From Sneathiella marina (GTDB lineage Bacteria > Pseudomonadota > Alphaproteobacteria > Sneathiellales > Sneathiellaceae), in the NCBI RefSeq assembly GCF_023746535.1, contig NZ_CP098747.1:3895501-3959500 (forward strand): 64,000 nt of DNA. Reading direction: 5' to 3'. The position numbers and the translations under genes are program-made. Under the pieces are notes generated by a model. The model made no database searches and was not told the DNA's origin. It saw only the letters and a list, made by a program, of their open reading frames with translations. The first letter of the stretch is position 1, and every line of letters begins with the position of its first letter. Of this stretch, positions 1-9,333 are shown piece after piece.

Positions 1-41
1 ATATTATCAGTACAATAATTCTTAAGTGAGAGGATATTCGG

Positions 42-1211
42 GTGCCGAGTCAAAATTACCTTTTTACAAGTGAATCTGTGTCTGAAGGACACCCAGATAA
101 AGTTTGCGATCGCATTTCTGACAGTATCGTAGATTTGTACCTGTCGCATGATCCGTTCGCCCGGGTTGCCTGTGAAACCCTGACAACAACGAACCGGATT
201 GTCCTCGCCGGAGAGGTTCGTGGGCCAGCGTCCATTACCAAGGCAATGATTGAAGAAACCGCGCGAGCCGCGGTCAAAGACATTGGGTATGAGCAAGACG
301 GTTTTCATTGGCGAAATGCGGCAGTCGATGTTTTCCTGCATGAGCAATCAGCGGATATCGCCCAAGGTGTTGATGCCGCAGGCAATAAAGACGAAGGCGC
401 CGGAGACCAGGGAATTATGTTTGGCTATGCGGTCAATGAAACAGATGTACTGATGCCCGCCCCCATATATTATTCCCATGGAATATTGAAGCGGCTGGCG
501 GAAGTACGCCATAGCGGCGCGGAAAAAGGACTGGGGCCTGATTCAAAAAGCCAGGTAACGCTCGTCTATGAAAATGGGAAACCCGTTCGGGCTGCCTCAG
601 TCGTCGTGTCAACACAGCATGACGAAAATCTTGACACAGACGCCGTCCGGGAAATTGTTCGTAAATATGTTACAGATGTATTGCCTGATGGCTGGATGTG
701 CCCGGAAGATGAGTTTTACGTCAACCCGACCGGAAATTTCGTCATCGGAGGACCGGACGGAGACGCCGGATTAACAGGCCGGAAAATTATTGTCGATACT
801 TATGGCGGCGCAGCTCCCCATGGCGGCGGCGCTTTTTCGGGCAAAGATCCGACCAAGGTAGATCGTTCTGCCGCTTACGCGTCGAGATATCTGGCAAAGA
901 ATGTCGTTGCGGCGGGTCTCGCTGATAAATGCTGCCTTCAGGTTTCCTACGCGATCGGGGTTTCAAAACCTTTGTCTTTGTATGTGGACCTTTATGGAAC
1001 CGGCCGCGTCGACGAAGACAAACTCGCCAAAACACTGATGGACACCATGGATTTAAGCCCGCGAGGTATTCGCGAGCATCTGGGCCTCAATAAACCAATT
1101 TACGCCCGGACAGCCGCCTATGGTCATTTTGGACCTGCACCTGACGCGGATGGCGGGTTTTCTTGGGAAAAAACGGACCTTGCCGATAGTTTGCGATCTA
1201 CATTGGGCTAG
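42..1211 (+). CDS. metK: S-adenosylmethionine synthase
   Basis: This cytosolic enzyme makes S-adenosylmethionine from ATP and methionine. The 389-residue product has the usual bacterial length and carries the ATP-site motif GHPDK (residues 16-20), the [12 protein letters not shown] loop (119-130) and the glycine-rich phosphate loop [16 protein letters not shown] (261-276). The GTG start is chosen because GAGAGGA lies 7 bases upstream (28-34) and translation from it gives the expected N-terminus. trmB follows after 14 bases, so the two are probably cotranscribed and link SAM supply to a SAM-dependent tRNA methylase. Only 41 bases precede the gene, too few to judge a riboswitch or promoter. Confidence 0.97.
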   Translation: MPSQNYLFTSESVSEGHPDKVCDRISDSIVDLYLSHDPFARVACETLTTTNRIVLAGEVRGPASITKAMIEETARAAVKDIGYEQDGFHWRNAAVDVFLHEQSADIAQGVDAAGNKDEGAGDQGIMFGYAVNETDVLMPAPIYYSHGILKRLAEVRHSGAEKGLGPDSKSQVTLVYENGKPVRAASVVVSTQHDENLDTDAVREIVRKYVTDVLPDGWMCPEDEFYVNPTGNFVIGGPDGDAGLTGRKIIVDTYGGAAPHGGGAFSGKDPTKVDRSAAYASRYLAKNVVAAGLADKCCLQVSYAIGVSKPLSLYVDLYGTGRVDEDKLAKTLMDTMDLSPRGIREHLGLNKPIYARTAAYGHFGPAPDADGGFSWEKTDLADSLRSTLG

Positions 1212-1225
1212 GCAGTATTTCTAAA

Positions 1226-1927
1226 ATGGAACCTAATCGGGACAAACGGATCCTGTATGGACGCCGCCGTGGAAAACCACTCCGAAAAGGTCAGCAGGCG
1301 CTCATCGAGCATGAGCTTCCAGGATTATTGGTGCCCATGCGAGAAGAGGCACTTGATCTGGCGGCGCTGTTCGGCTCAGGTTTTGATAAATACTGGTTGG
1401 AGGTCGGTTTTGGCAGCGGCGAACATCTGGCCTGGCAAGCGCATGAAAACCCGGATACGGGAATTTTGGGATGTGAGCCTTTTATTAACGGTGTTGCCAC
1501 ATTGCTGGGAAAGCTCAAGTCAGATCAGTCAACAAATGTCCGAATTCATCCAGATGCAGCTGAACCCCTCATCGGGAAATTACCCGAAAATACAATAGAT
1601 CGATGCTTTGTTTTATTTGCTGATCCCTGGCCCAAAAGCAATCACAATAAGCGGCGATTCGTATCAACTACCAATATTGCGGCACTGGCCCGAGTCATGA
1701 AGTCCGGTGCCGAGCTCAGAATAGCAACTGATCATGTTGATTACGGCGCCTGGATTCTTTGGCATATGCTGCAGTCCACCCGTTTCGACTGGATCGCGGA
1801 AACCCCCGGAGACTGGCGGGTTCGCAGTGCAGACTGGCCGCCTACCCGGTACGAACAAAAAGCCATTCAAAAAGGACTTAAGCCCGTCTATTACAGATTT
1901 CGCCGCAATGACCAGGCCTGGTCGTAA
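1226..1927 (+). CDS. trmB: tRNA (guanine-N7-)-methyltransferase
   Basis: This SAM-dependent enzyme makes m7G46 in the variable loop of tRNAs. The 233-residue protein shows the SAM-binding motif GFGSGEH (residues 61-67) and the family signature FADPWPKSNHNKRRF (131-145), with a C-terminal PPTRYE motif. Length and motif order match TrmB. It lies 14 bases after metK and is followed by a strong hairpin with a T-tract, which may end the metK-trmB transcript. Confidence 0.96.
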   Translation: MEPNRDKRILYGRRRGKPLRKGQQALIEHELPGLLVPMREEALDLAALFGSGFDKYWLEVGFGSGEHLAWQAHENPDTGILGCEPFINGVATLLGKLKSDQSTNVRIHPDAAEPLIGKLPENTIDRCFVLFADPWPKSNHNKRRFVSTTNIAALARVMKSGAELRIATDHVDYGAWILWHMLQSTRFDWIAETPGDWRVRSADWPPTRYEQKAIQKGLKPVYYRFRRNDQAWS

Positions 1928-2018
1928 CGGGATCGAAGAAAAAGCTTGGCTTTGGCAGTTTCTAGGCTATTATACGGGAAATACATACTGTTCGCTCACC
2001 GTCAGGATGAGCTCTGGA

Positions 2019-2047
2019 ACAGTGGACCTCTGGTCCGCTGTTTTTTT
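2019..2047 (+). terminator. Intrinsic terminator or rimP leader attenuator
   Basis: A 10-bp stem (2019-2028 paired with 2032-2041, one G-U wobble) with a 3-base loop runs straight into seven T residues (2041-2047). It sits about 90 bases after trmB and about 30 bases before the rimP reading frame. It may terminate metK-trmB or act as an attenuator in the leader of the rimP-nusA operon; the sequence alone does not decide. Confidence 0.75.
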
Positions 2048-2103
2048 ATGCTTTAGTCAAGAATGAGAGTTAGGCTCTGGACCCGATAAATCAAATAGCC
2101 GAT

Positions 2104-2568
2104 ATGATCACACCCTCGCTCGAAGATATGGGGTATGAGCTCGTGCGTATAACGATGACCGGCAATGAAAAGAAAATTTTGCAGGTCATGGCAGAACGGC
2201 CCGATGGCACAATGACAATTGAAGGGTGCACAGAAGTCAGCCGGATGGTGTCAGCGCTACTGGATGTAGAGGATCCTATTTCCGGCGCCTATGATCTGGA
2301 AGTTTCATCTCCGGGGATCGACAGACCCTTGACGCGGTTGAAGGATTTTGAGCGCTGGGCTGGGTTTGAAGCTAAAGTGGAACTTGACCAGGCCGTTGAC
2401 GGCAAACGACGATATCGAGGCAAGTTACTGGGCCTCAAAGATGAGATAATCTTGGTAGATGGCGATGATGGCACCAGATTTGAACTGCCGTTCTCTGAGA
2501 TAAGAAAAGCAAAGTTGATTTTAACCGATGAATTGATTGCCGCAAGCACTGCGGCGTCTAAGTCTTAG
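2104..2568 (+). CDS. rimP: Ribosome maturation factor RimP
   Basis: RimP acts in 30S subunit maturation. The product resembles the family throughout, with the N-terminal EDMGYELVRI segment, the DLEVSSPGIDRPL motif and a C-terminal SH3-like domain. The position just before nusA is the usual one. The ATG at 2104 is the first standard start, but it has no Shine-Dalgarno sequence and would cut the first helix of the domain. The frame stays open upstream to a stop at 2071 and encodes LDPINQIAD, which looks like the missing N-terminus. A CTG at 2077 with GAGAG seven bases upstream may be the true start. Confidence 0.93.
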   Translation: MITPSLEDMGYELVRITMTGNEKKILQVMAERPDGTMTIEGCTEVSRMVSALLDVEDPISGAYDLEVSSPGIDRPLTRLKDFERWAGFEAKVELDQAVDGKRRYRGKLLGLKDEIILVDGDDGTRFELPFSEIRKAKLILTDELIAASTAASKS

Positions 2569-2596
2569 ATAAGTTTTTTTAGACGGAAAAGTAGTC

Positions 2597-4189
2597 ATGG
2601 AAAACGCTGCGAGTTTAAACCGCTTGGAATTGCTGCAAGTAGCAGACGCTGTTGCCAGGGAAAAAGTGATCGATCGCGACATCGTATTGGAAGCGATGGA
2701 AGAGGCTGTCCAGAAGGCAGCCCGTGCGAAATATGGCCACGAAAATGATATTAGGGCCAATATTGATCGTGGGACCGGAGAGATTCGCCTGGCGCGCGTC
2801 CGTGAAGTTGTCGAAGAAGTCGAGAATGAGGCTACCCAGATCACGCCTGCCGATGCTCAGTTCCAGCTCGAAGGCGCCGCTGTCGGTGATTTTTTGATTG
2901 AGCCGTTGCCACCTATTGATTTTGGCCGCATTGCTGCGCAAACCGCAAAACAGGTTATTGTACAAAAGGTTCGCGAAGCCGAACGTGAACGTCAGTATGA
3001 AGAATATAAGGACCGGGTCGGAGAAGTCGTAAATGGCATCGTCAAACGTGTCGAATACGGCAATGTTACCGTTGACTTAGGTAAAGCTGATGCCGTGGTT
3101 CGCCGGGATGAAATGCTCCCGCGTGAAAGTTTCCGCCAAGGGGATCGTATTCGCGCCTATATCTATGATGTACGGCCTGAACCACGGGGGCCGCAGATAT
3201 TCCTGTCTCGCAGCCATCCGCAATTCATGTCCAAACTCTTCGGCCAGGAAGTGCCGGAAATTTATGATGGCATTATTGAAGTTAAAGCTGTAGCGCGTGA
3301 TCCGGGAAGCCGGGCGAAAATCGCCGTCCTGTCAGCTGATTCGAGCATTGACCCGGTTGGTGCTTGTGTCGGGATGCGGGGTTCTCGTGTTCAGGCGGTT
3401 GTCAATGAGCTTCAAGGTGAAAAAATTGATATTATTCAGTGGTCACCGGATCAGGCCAGTTTTATCGTCAATGCTTTGGCACCGGCGGAGGTGGCGAAAG
3501 TTGTTCTGGACGAAGATGCCAACCGGATTGAAGTCGTTGTACCGGACGATCAATTGTCTCTGGCCATCGGGCGCAGGGGGCAGAATGTTCGCCTCGCGTC
3601 TCAATTGTCAGGTTGGGATATCGATATTCTGACCGAGGACGAAGAAAGTAACCGTCGCCAGGCTGAATTCACTGATCGCACGCAAATATTCATGAATGCC
3701 CTTGATGTTGATGAAACGATTGCCCAATTATTGGCTGCAGAAGGTTTCACCTCAATTGAAGATGTGATGTATGTGGACGTCGCGGAAATTGCCGAAATCG
3801 AAGGATTCGATGAAGAAATTGCGACAGAGCTCAGTCGTCGGGCCCAAGAATTTGTTGAAGCATCAAATGCTGAAATGGAAGCGAAGCGAGTAGAATTGGG
3901 TATCAGCGACGATATTGTCAATCTTGGCGCCTTCACGCCCGCAATGATCGTCGCCTTGGGCGAAGCCGGTGTTAAAGAACTGGATGATCTTGCGGACCTG
4001 GCAGGTGACGAGTTGACCAATTCAGAAGATGGTATTTTGCGGGACTTCGATCTTAAGCTCGAAAACGCCAATGAAATCATCATGGCGGCGCGTGCTCATT
4101 GGTTTGACGAGGAAGAATCCGAAGCGGAATCCGGCGCGGAAACAGATGGTGACGTTGAGGGAAGCGAGGCTGAAGTTCCGGCGAGCTGA
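2597..4189 (+). CDS. nusA: Transcription termination/antitermination protein NusA
   Basis: NusA binds RNA polymerase and nascent RNA to modulate pausing, termination and antitermination. The 530-residue product has the N-terminal polymerase-binding domain (about 1-130), an S1 domain (about 135-200), two KH domains (first with GACVGMRGSRVQ, second with GRRGQNVRLASQLSGWDIDI), then two acidic C-terminal repeat regions ending in a Glu-rich tail. It starts 28 bases after rimP. The ylxR-like gene begins 22 bases after its stop. Confidence 0.97.
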   Translation: MENAASLNRLELLQVADAVAREKVIDRDIVLEAMEEAVQKAARAKYGHENDIRANIDRGTGEIRLARVREVVEEVENEATQITPADAQFQLEGAAVGDFLIEPLPPIDFGRIAAQTAKQVIVQKVREAERERQYEEYKDRVGEVVNGIVKRVEYGNVTVDLGKADAVVRRDEMLPRESFRQGDRIRAYIYDVRPEPRGPQIFLSRSHPQFMSKLFGQEVPEIYDGIIEVKAVARDPGSRAKIAVLSADSSIDPVGACVGMRGSRVQAVVNELQGEKIDIIQWSPDQASFIVNALAPAEVAKVVLDEDANRIEVVVPDDQLSLAIGRRGQNVRLASQLSGWDIDILTEDEESNRRQAEFTDRTQIFMNALDVDETIAQLLAAEGFTSIEDVMYVDVAEIAEIEGFDEEIATELSRRAQEFVEASNAEMEAKRVELGISDDIVNLGAFTPAMIVALGEAGVKELDDLADLAGDELTNSEDGILRDFDLKLENANEIIMAARAHWFDEEESEAESGAETDGDVEGSEAEVPAS

Positions 4190-4211
4190 ACTGTCAAATG
4201 GAGAAGTATAC

Positions 4212-4790
4212 TTGAGTGATCCTCAACGGCGGTGTATAGCCACTGGACAAATACGGGAAAAAGAGGATTTGCTTCGATTTGCTGTATCGCCCGACGGAAT
4301 ATTGGTACTCGATGTTCAAATGAATTTGCCAGGTCGCGGCATTTGGATTAGTTGTAGCCAGCAATCGGTCGAGCTGGCGTTAAAAAAGGGGCTGTTTGCA
4401 AAGTCTGCGAAGCGGGCGGTCACAGTGCCGGAGAATTTGGTGCTAAAAATTGACGAGGCTCTTTCGCAACGTTGTCTGGCATTGCTGGGATTGGGACGAA
4501 AGAGTGGGTTGGTAACAGTAGGGTTTGCTAAAGTTGAAAAAGCCCTGAGATCAAAAAAGGTTTCTATCCTGATTGCAGCGTCCGACGGCGCCGATGATGG
4601 AAAGCAGAAGTTGAAAAGAATAGCAGGTACGTTGCCAGTGGTTGACGCGTTTGATAACGATGAATTAAGCCAGGCGCTCGGCAAAGAAAATATTGTTCAC
4701 GCGAGCGTTGGCTCAAGTGGATTGACGAAAAAGATTACGTTTGCGGTTTCCCAACTATCCAGGTTCAGGGACCATGACGATGTAAATTGA
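4212..4790 (+). CDS. YlxR-family RNA-binding protein with C-terminal L7Ae-like domain
   Basis: The protein joins an N-terminal YlxR (DUF448) domain, with the motifs RRCIATG and GRGIWIS, to a C-terminal L7Ae/L30e-like region ([17 protein letters not shown]). Both halves are predicted to bind RNA, and the gene always accompanies nusA-infB in related genomes. The open frame extends far upstream inside nusA, but the TTG at 4212 is chosen because GGAGAAG (4200-4206) sits five bases before it and YlxR homology begins immediately after it; this gives 192 residues. infB follows after 23 bases. Confidence 0.88.
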   Translation: MSDPQRRCIATGQIREKEDLLRFAVSPDGILVLDVQMNLPGRGIWISCSQQSVELALKKGLFAKSAKRAVTVPENLVLKIDEALSQRCLALLGLGRKSGLVTVGFAKVEKALRSKKVSILIAASDGADDGKQKLKRIAGTLPVVDAFDNDELSQALGKENIVHASVGSSGLTKKITFAVSQLSRFRDHDDVN

Positions 4791-4813
4791 AGAACCGAAA
4801 TGTCGGAGTAAGA

Positions 4814-7501
4814 ATGACTGAGACAAACGACAAGGATGGGCGCAAGTCGCTTAGCCTAAACAAACCGTTGGAAGCGAAAAAGACAGCTGGCGGGAATAGT
4901 CAGGTCCGTCAAAGCTTTACCCATGGTCGAACCAAGACCGTGCAGGTAGAGGTGCGCAAAAAACGCGGAGCCGCCGGCGCCCTGGGCACTCAAAAACCGA
5001 ACACCGCCACAACAGCTCCGTCGACGGCAACAGCCAAGAAGACACTCAGTGTCGCGAAACCTGTCGCCAAAGCACCCGCCGCCCCGGCTCAAAAGAAAAG
5101 CAGTGAAGATAAGCAAGCTCCGCTGCTAACGACGGACGAGAAAGCAGCGCGTGCGGCAGCTCTTGCCGGCGCTCGCGAGCAAAATATCAAAGATGCAGAA
5201 CGCAAGGTTATTGAAGATGCCGCTCGGCTAGAGGAAGAAAAACGGCTGGCGGCTGAACAAGCAGCTGAGGAAAAAGTAGCCGCTGCCGCAGCTAAAAAAG
5301 CTGCAAAACGGCGCTCACCTGAAGAACGTCGCCTTGCAGAAGAAGCGGAAGCTCTGAGGCTTACCGAAGAGGAAAATGCTGCTAAAAATGCGCAAGTCGC
5401 GGTGCATCGGGAAAAAACCAAATCAGCAGCAAAAGCAGACGATTCAGCAGCCGAGGCGAGCTCCGCCCCCAGACGCGCGGCAAGATCCGCTCCGGCAGAC
5501 GATCAACCCGCCCCTGACAACGCGCCATCAGGACGTAAAAAACAGGTAAAATCATCGCGTTCGGGCGGTGGCGATGAACGGACAACGCCTGCGCGCAAAA
5601 CCGACGAGCCGCGCCGTCGTGCCGGAAGGCTTACCATCGGCGACGCCCTCAATGACCGGGGACCGAAACAACGGTCACTGGCCTCCATTCGCCGGGCCCG
5701 CAAAAAACAACAACAGCATTCTTCAGAACCCGCGCAGAAGATTTTCCGCGAAGTGACAATTCCGGAAGTTATTTCCGTGCAAGAACTCGCCAACCGGATG
5801 ACTGAACGCTCTGTCGATGTCATAAAATCCTTGATGAAGCTGGGCATTATGGCCACTGCCAGCCAGACAATTGATGCAGATACCGCAGAACTTGTTGTTG
5901 AAGAGCTGGGCCATACCGCAAAACGTATTGCTGAATCTGATGTGGAAATTGGCCTTGGTGGTGAAGATGAAGATGTCACGGAGAACCTGGTTCCCCGGGC
6001 TCCGGTTGTTGCCGTTATGGGACATGTCGACCATGGTAAAACATCCTTGCTGGATGCGTTGCGTAAATCAGATGTGGTCGCCGGAGAAGCTGGCGGCATT
6101 ACTCAACATATCGGCGCCTACCAGGTGACGTTAGCCAATGGCAGCGAAATCACTTTCCTGGATACGCCAGGCCATGAAGCCTTTACCGCCATGCGGATGC
6201 GCGGAGCGCAGGTAACGGATATCGTTATTCTTGTTGTTGCCGCTGATGACAGCGTCATGCCGCAAACCATTGAAGCCATCAAACATGCAAAAGCTGCTGA
6301 GGTTCCGATAATTGTTGCCATCAATAAATGTGACAAGCCTGCTGCGGATCCGAACAAGGTGCGGCAGGAACTCCTGCAGCATGAAATATTTGTCGAAGAT
6401 ATGGGCGGTGATGTCTTGGATGTAGAGGTTTCTGCAACCAAGGGCACGGGCCTCGACAAGCTGCAAGAAGCCATCATGCTGCAAGCGGAGTTGCTTGAAC
6501 TTAAAGCCAACCCGGACCGCTCTGCGCAAGGGACTGTTGTTGAAGCCAAACTCGAAACAGGCCGCGGCATGGTCGCCACTGTTCTGGTCAGCAGAGGAAC
6601 GCTGCGGGTCGGTGATCATTTTGTCATGGGAACCGCCATGGGCAAGGTAAGGGCCCTGCTGGATTATCGCGGGCAGCAAGTCAAGGAAGCCGGCCCTTCA
6701 GTCCCGGTTGAAGTTCTGGGAATCCAGGGCGCACCAGTTGCCGGTGACGACTTCGCTGTAACCGAAAGTGAGGGTAAAGCCAAGGAAATTGCTGAATATC
6801 GACAGCGCCTTGATAAGACCAAGAAGGTAACGGCAACAGCGCGTGGCACCATTGAGCAAATGTTCAGTGCCATTAAAGAAGGCTCTGTGGATGAACTGCC
6901 GGTTGTTATTAAAGCGGATGTTCAAGGATCAGCCGAAGCCATTAGCAATTCGCTTGAAAAATTGGGTACCGATGAAGTCGCTGTTAAAATCCTGTATTCG
7001 GGTGTCGGCGGTATTACCGAATCTGATATTGCGCTTGCCACTGCATCCCGCGCCATCATTATCGCGTTTAATACACGCGCCAACAAACAAGCAAGAGATG
7101 AAGCTGCGCAAGAAGGTATCGACATTCAGTATTACTCGGTCATTTATAATGTCATAGATGATATGAAAGCACTGCTTTCCGGTATGCTGGCACCGACTTT
7201 GAACGAGAACTTCCTGGGATATGCGGAGATCAAGGAAGTCTTCAATATTTCGAAACTTGGGAAAATTGGTGGTTGTATTGTCACTGAAGGTAACGTCAAG
7301 CGCGGTGCCAAAGTACGGCTGCTGCGCGATAACGTCGTGATCCATGAAGGCACTTTGGCAACCCTCAAACGGTTCAAGGATGAAGTGAAAGAAGTCAAGT
7401 CCGGTATGGAATGTGGAATGGCTTTTGAAAACTATCACGATTTGCAAGTTGGTGATTTCATCGAATGCTTTGAAATTGAGGAAGTGGCTCGCCAGCTTTA
7501 G
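4814..7501 (+). CDS. infB: Translation initiation factor IF-2
   Basis: This GTPase places initiator tRNA on the 30S subunit and promotes subunit joining. The product has a long low-complexity Ala/Lys/Glu-rich N-terminus (to about residue 310), an IF2_N domain, then the G domain with GHVDHGKT (from residue 403), DTPGHE (from about 450) and NKCD (from about 504), and the C-terminal domains II-IV. The ATG at 4814 is preferred over the TTG at 4787 because GGAG (4805-4808) lies five bases upstream; this gives 895 residues. rbfA follows 39 bases later. Confidence 0.97.
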   Translation: MTETNDKDGRKSLSLNKPLEAKKTAGGNSQVRQSFTHGRTKTVQVEVRKKRGAAGALGTQKPNTATTAPSTATAKKTLSVAKPVAKAPAAPAQKKSSEDKQAPLLTTDEKAARAAALAGAREQNIKDAERKVIEDAARLEEEKRLAAEQAAEEKVAAAAAKKAAKRRSPEERRLAEEAEALRLTEEENAAKNAQVAVHREKTKSAAKADDSAAEASSAPRRAARSAPADDQPAPDNAPSGRKKQVKSSRSGGGDERTTPARKTDEPRRRAGRLTIGDALNDRGPKQRSLASIRRARKKQQQHSSEPAQKIFREVTIPEVISVQELANRMTERSVDVIKSLMKLGIMATASQTIDADTAELVVEELGHTAKRIAESDVEIGLGGEDEDVTENLVPRAPVVAVMGHVDHGKTSLLDALRKSDVVAGEAGGITQHIGAYQVTLANGSEITFLDTPGHEAFTAMRMRGAQVTDIVILVVAADDSVMPQTIEAIKHAKAAEVPIIVAINKCDKPAADPNKVRQELLQHEIFVEDMGGDVLDVEVSATKGTGLDKLQEAIMLQAELLELKANPDRSAQGTVVEAKLETGRGMVATVLVSRGTLRVGDHFVMGTAMGKVRALLDYRGQQVKEAGPSVPVEVLGIQGAPVAGDDFAVTESEGKAKEIAEYRQRLDKTKKVTATARGTIEQMFSAIKEGSVDELPVVIKADVQGSAEAISNSLEKLGTDEVAVKILYSGVGGITESDIALATASRAIIIAFNTRANKQARDEAAQEGIDIQYYSVIYNVIDDMKALLSGMLAPTLNENFLGYAEIKEVFNISKLGKIGGCIVTEGNVKRGAKVRLLRDNVVIHEGTLATLKRFKDEVKEVKSGMECGMAFENYHDLQVGDFIECFEIEEVARQL

Positions 7502-7540
7502 GCGAGTTATTTCCCGACTTATAGAAATCGCGAGGATATC

Positions 7541-7930
7541 ATGGCGACGACAAAGCGCGCTGGCAGAACAGCCAGCAAACGGCAATTACGTGTTGGCGAG
7601 GAACTTCGCCACATCATTTCCTCTATTTTGGCAAAGGATTTGATCCATGATGTCGACGTTGCTGGCTCTTCAGTGACAGTGACGGAGGTGAATCCGAGCC
7701 CGGATATGCGAAATGCAACGGTTTATGTGGTCTCTCTTGGCGGTGTAAATGAAGAAGCACTCATTGAAGGACTTAATCGGACATCCTCGGTCATTCAAGG
7801 TGAAATGGCACGCCATCTATCCATGAAATTTACACCAAGATTGTCGTTCAAGAAAGACGAGTCATTTGAATATGCCAGCCATATCGATAACTTGATCCGC
7901 AAATCAAAGCAAACGGACGAAAACGGCTAA
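7541..7930 (+). CDS. rbfA: Ribosome-binding factor A
   Basis: RbfA is a cold-associated 30S maturation factor that contacts 16S rRNA. The 129-residue product has the single KH-like domain pattern, with the N-terminal RVGEELRHIIS, the central VTVTEVNPSPDMRNATVYV strand region and the conserved RIxFxxDES-like segment near the end (PRLSFKKDESFEYASHID). It is preceded by GAGGA and lies between infB and truB, six bases before truB. Confidence 0.95.
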   Translation: MATTKRAGRTASKRQLRVGEELRHIISSILAKDLIHDVDVAGSSVTVTEVNPSPDMRNATVYVVSLGGVNEEALIEGLNRTSSVIQGEMARHLSMKFTPRLSFKKDESFEYASHIDNLIRKSKQTDENG

Positions 7931-7936
7931 CCGGCC

Positions 7937-8833
7937 ATGGCGAGAAAGAAACGCGGCATCCCCGTTCACGGCTGGCTCAATATAGATAAGCCTGTTGGAA
8001 TGAGCTCGGCTCAGGTGGTCGGAGCGGTAAAACGAATTACCAATGCACAAAAGGCAGGCCATGCAGGCACGCTGGATCCTTTTGCAACAGGGATCCTTCC
8101 CATAGCTTTGGGGGAAGCGACGAAAACCGTCGGCTATATCGTTAGTGACGTTAAAGATTACCGGTTTACGGCGCGTTGGGGACAAGCGACAATCACAGAC
8201 GATATCGAAGGTACTGTTGTTGAACAGTCCGAAATTCGTCCGGATTTGCAGCTTATCCAGGACACCATCCCGAGCTTTCAAGGAACGATCCGGCAGCGCC
8301 CGCCAGCTTATTCCGCAATCAAGATTGACGGAAAGCGGGCGTATAAACTTGCCCGCGAAGGTGTTGATGTCGACCTTCCCGAGCGAGATGTGGAGATTTA
8401 CAATTTGAGTTTGGTTCGGTTAATCGATTCTGATCAGGCGACCTTCGAAGTCACGTGCGGAAAAGGAACGTATATTCGGTCGCTGGCCCGTGATTTTGCC
8501 CGGAAATTAGGGACCGTAGCTCACCTGACTGAGCTTAGGAGGACACGAGTCGGACCTTTTTTGGAAAATGATGCGATTTCGCTGGATAAGTTAGAGAAGC
8601 TGTGGCAGTGTCCCGCAGAATTTGAGGCTCTGCTTCCAATTACGACCGCGCTGGACGACATCCCGGCGGTGGCCATAACGGAAACGCAAGCAGTTCGCTT
8701 TCGGCACGGCAATGACGTGGCGACCCCAAATTTAGCGGACGGAATTGTCTGTGCAATGGATGGGAATAGTCCAATTGGCATTGCCAAAGTTGAAGATGAA
8801 AGATTGTTCCCGATACGAGTTTTTAACATTTGA
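7937..8833 (+). CDS. truB: tRNA pseudouridine(55) synthase
   Basis: TruB converts U55 to pseudouridine in the T-loop of tRNAs. The 298-residue product carries the catalytic motif GHAGTLDPFATG, with the nucleophilic aspartate at residue 47, plus the KxGxR-like RQRPPAYSAIKIDGKRAYKLAR segment in its usual place and a C-terminal PUA-like region. The gene starts six bases after rbfA, so the two are likely translationally linked. Confidence 0.96.
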   Translation: MARKKRGIPVHGWLNIDKPVGMSSAQVVGAVKRITNAQKAGHAGTLDPFATGILPIALGEATKTVGYIVSDVKDYRFTARWGQATITDDIEGTVVEQSEIRPDLQLIQDTIPSFQGTIRQRPPAYSAIKIDGKRAYKLAREGVDVDLPERDVEIYNLSLVRLIDSDQATFEVTCGKGTYIRSLARDFARKLGTVAHLTELRRTRVGPFLENDAISLDKLEKLWQCPAEFEALLPITTALDDIPAVAITETQAVRFRHGNDVATPNLADGIVCAMDGNSPIGIAKVEDERLFPIRVFNI

Positions 8834-8848
8834 ATTTAGGAGTTACCG

Positions 8849-9118
8849 ATGTCGATCACTGCAGAAAGAAAAGCAGAGCTGATCAAGGAATTTGCGACCA
8901 AAGAAGGAGACACAGGGTCTCCGGAAGTGCAGATTGCTATTTTGACCGAACGGATTGTAAATCTGACAGACCATTTTAAAGAACATAAAGGTGACGTGCA
9001 TTCACGTCGCGGTCTTTTAAAAATGGTAAGTGGTCGCCGGCGTTTGCTAGACTACCTCAAAAAGGTCGAAGAAGAACGGTACCAGACGACGATTAAACGT
9101 CTCGGTATCCGTAAATAA
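8849..9118 (+). CDS. rpsO: 30S ribosomal protein S15
   Basis: S15 is a primary 16S rRNA-binding protein of the small subunit. The 89-residue product has the standard length and the family motifs [17 protein letters not shown] and [26 protein letters not shown] (8837-8842) sits six bases before the ATG. It is followed by a hairpin and then pnp, the arrangement known from many proteobacteria, where the S15-pnp junction is an RNA-processing site. Confidence 0.97.
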   Translation: MSITAERKAELIKEFATKEGDTGSPEVQIAILTERIVNLTDHFKEHKGDVHSRRGLLKMVSGRRRLLDYLKKVEEERYQTTIKRLGIRK

Positions 9119-9161
9119 ATATGAAATTCTCAGGTCTTTGTGTAAGACCATCAATAATTCA

Positions 9162-9207
9162 AACGCCGGTGACTGTACGGGGCTGCGTCCTGTTGCACAT
9201 CGGCGTT
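9162..9207 (+). terminator. rpsO-pnp intergenic stem-loop
   Basis: A 10-bp stem (9162-9171 with 9198-9207, one wobble pair) encloses a GC-rich loop of 26 bases and is followed by a T/G-rich stretch. It lies 43 bases after rpsO and about 125 bases before pnp. A leaky terminator or processing hairpin fits the position; the T-tract is interrupted, so termination strength is doubtful. Confidence 0.55.
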
Positions 9208-9333
9208 TGTTGTGTTTAGGGCCGCTCATTCAGCTGCCTGAAGAACAAGAAGTGAAGACTAATCAGGCCGACGCATAGGGTGTCGGATTATAGCGGGACA
9301 GCAAGGGCTGTTGCCGCGTTGGAAGGAAAGAAA

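Noticed and set aside
1-41. SAM riboswitch upstream of metK
   Set aside because: Only 41 bases are available and no riboswitch core can be recognised in them.
4029-4211. Upstream in-frame extension of the YlxR-like gene inside nusA
   Set aside because: It overlaps the end of nusA in another frame, has no ribosome-binding site, and YlxR similarity begins only after the TTG at 4212.
4787-4813. Alternative TTG start of infB overlapping the upstream stop
   Set aside because: The ATG at 4814 has GGAG at the right distance and gives the usual IF-2 N-terminus; the TTG has no ribosome-binding site.
9280-9333. Longer pnp reading from a GTG
   Set aside because: PNPase normally begins at the MFEV-like sequence, and a strong purine-rich site precedes the ATG at 9334.
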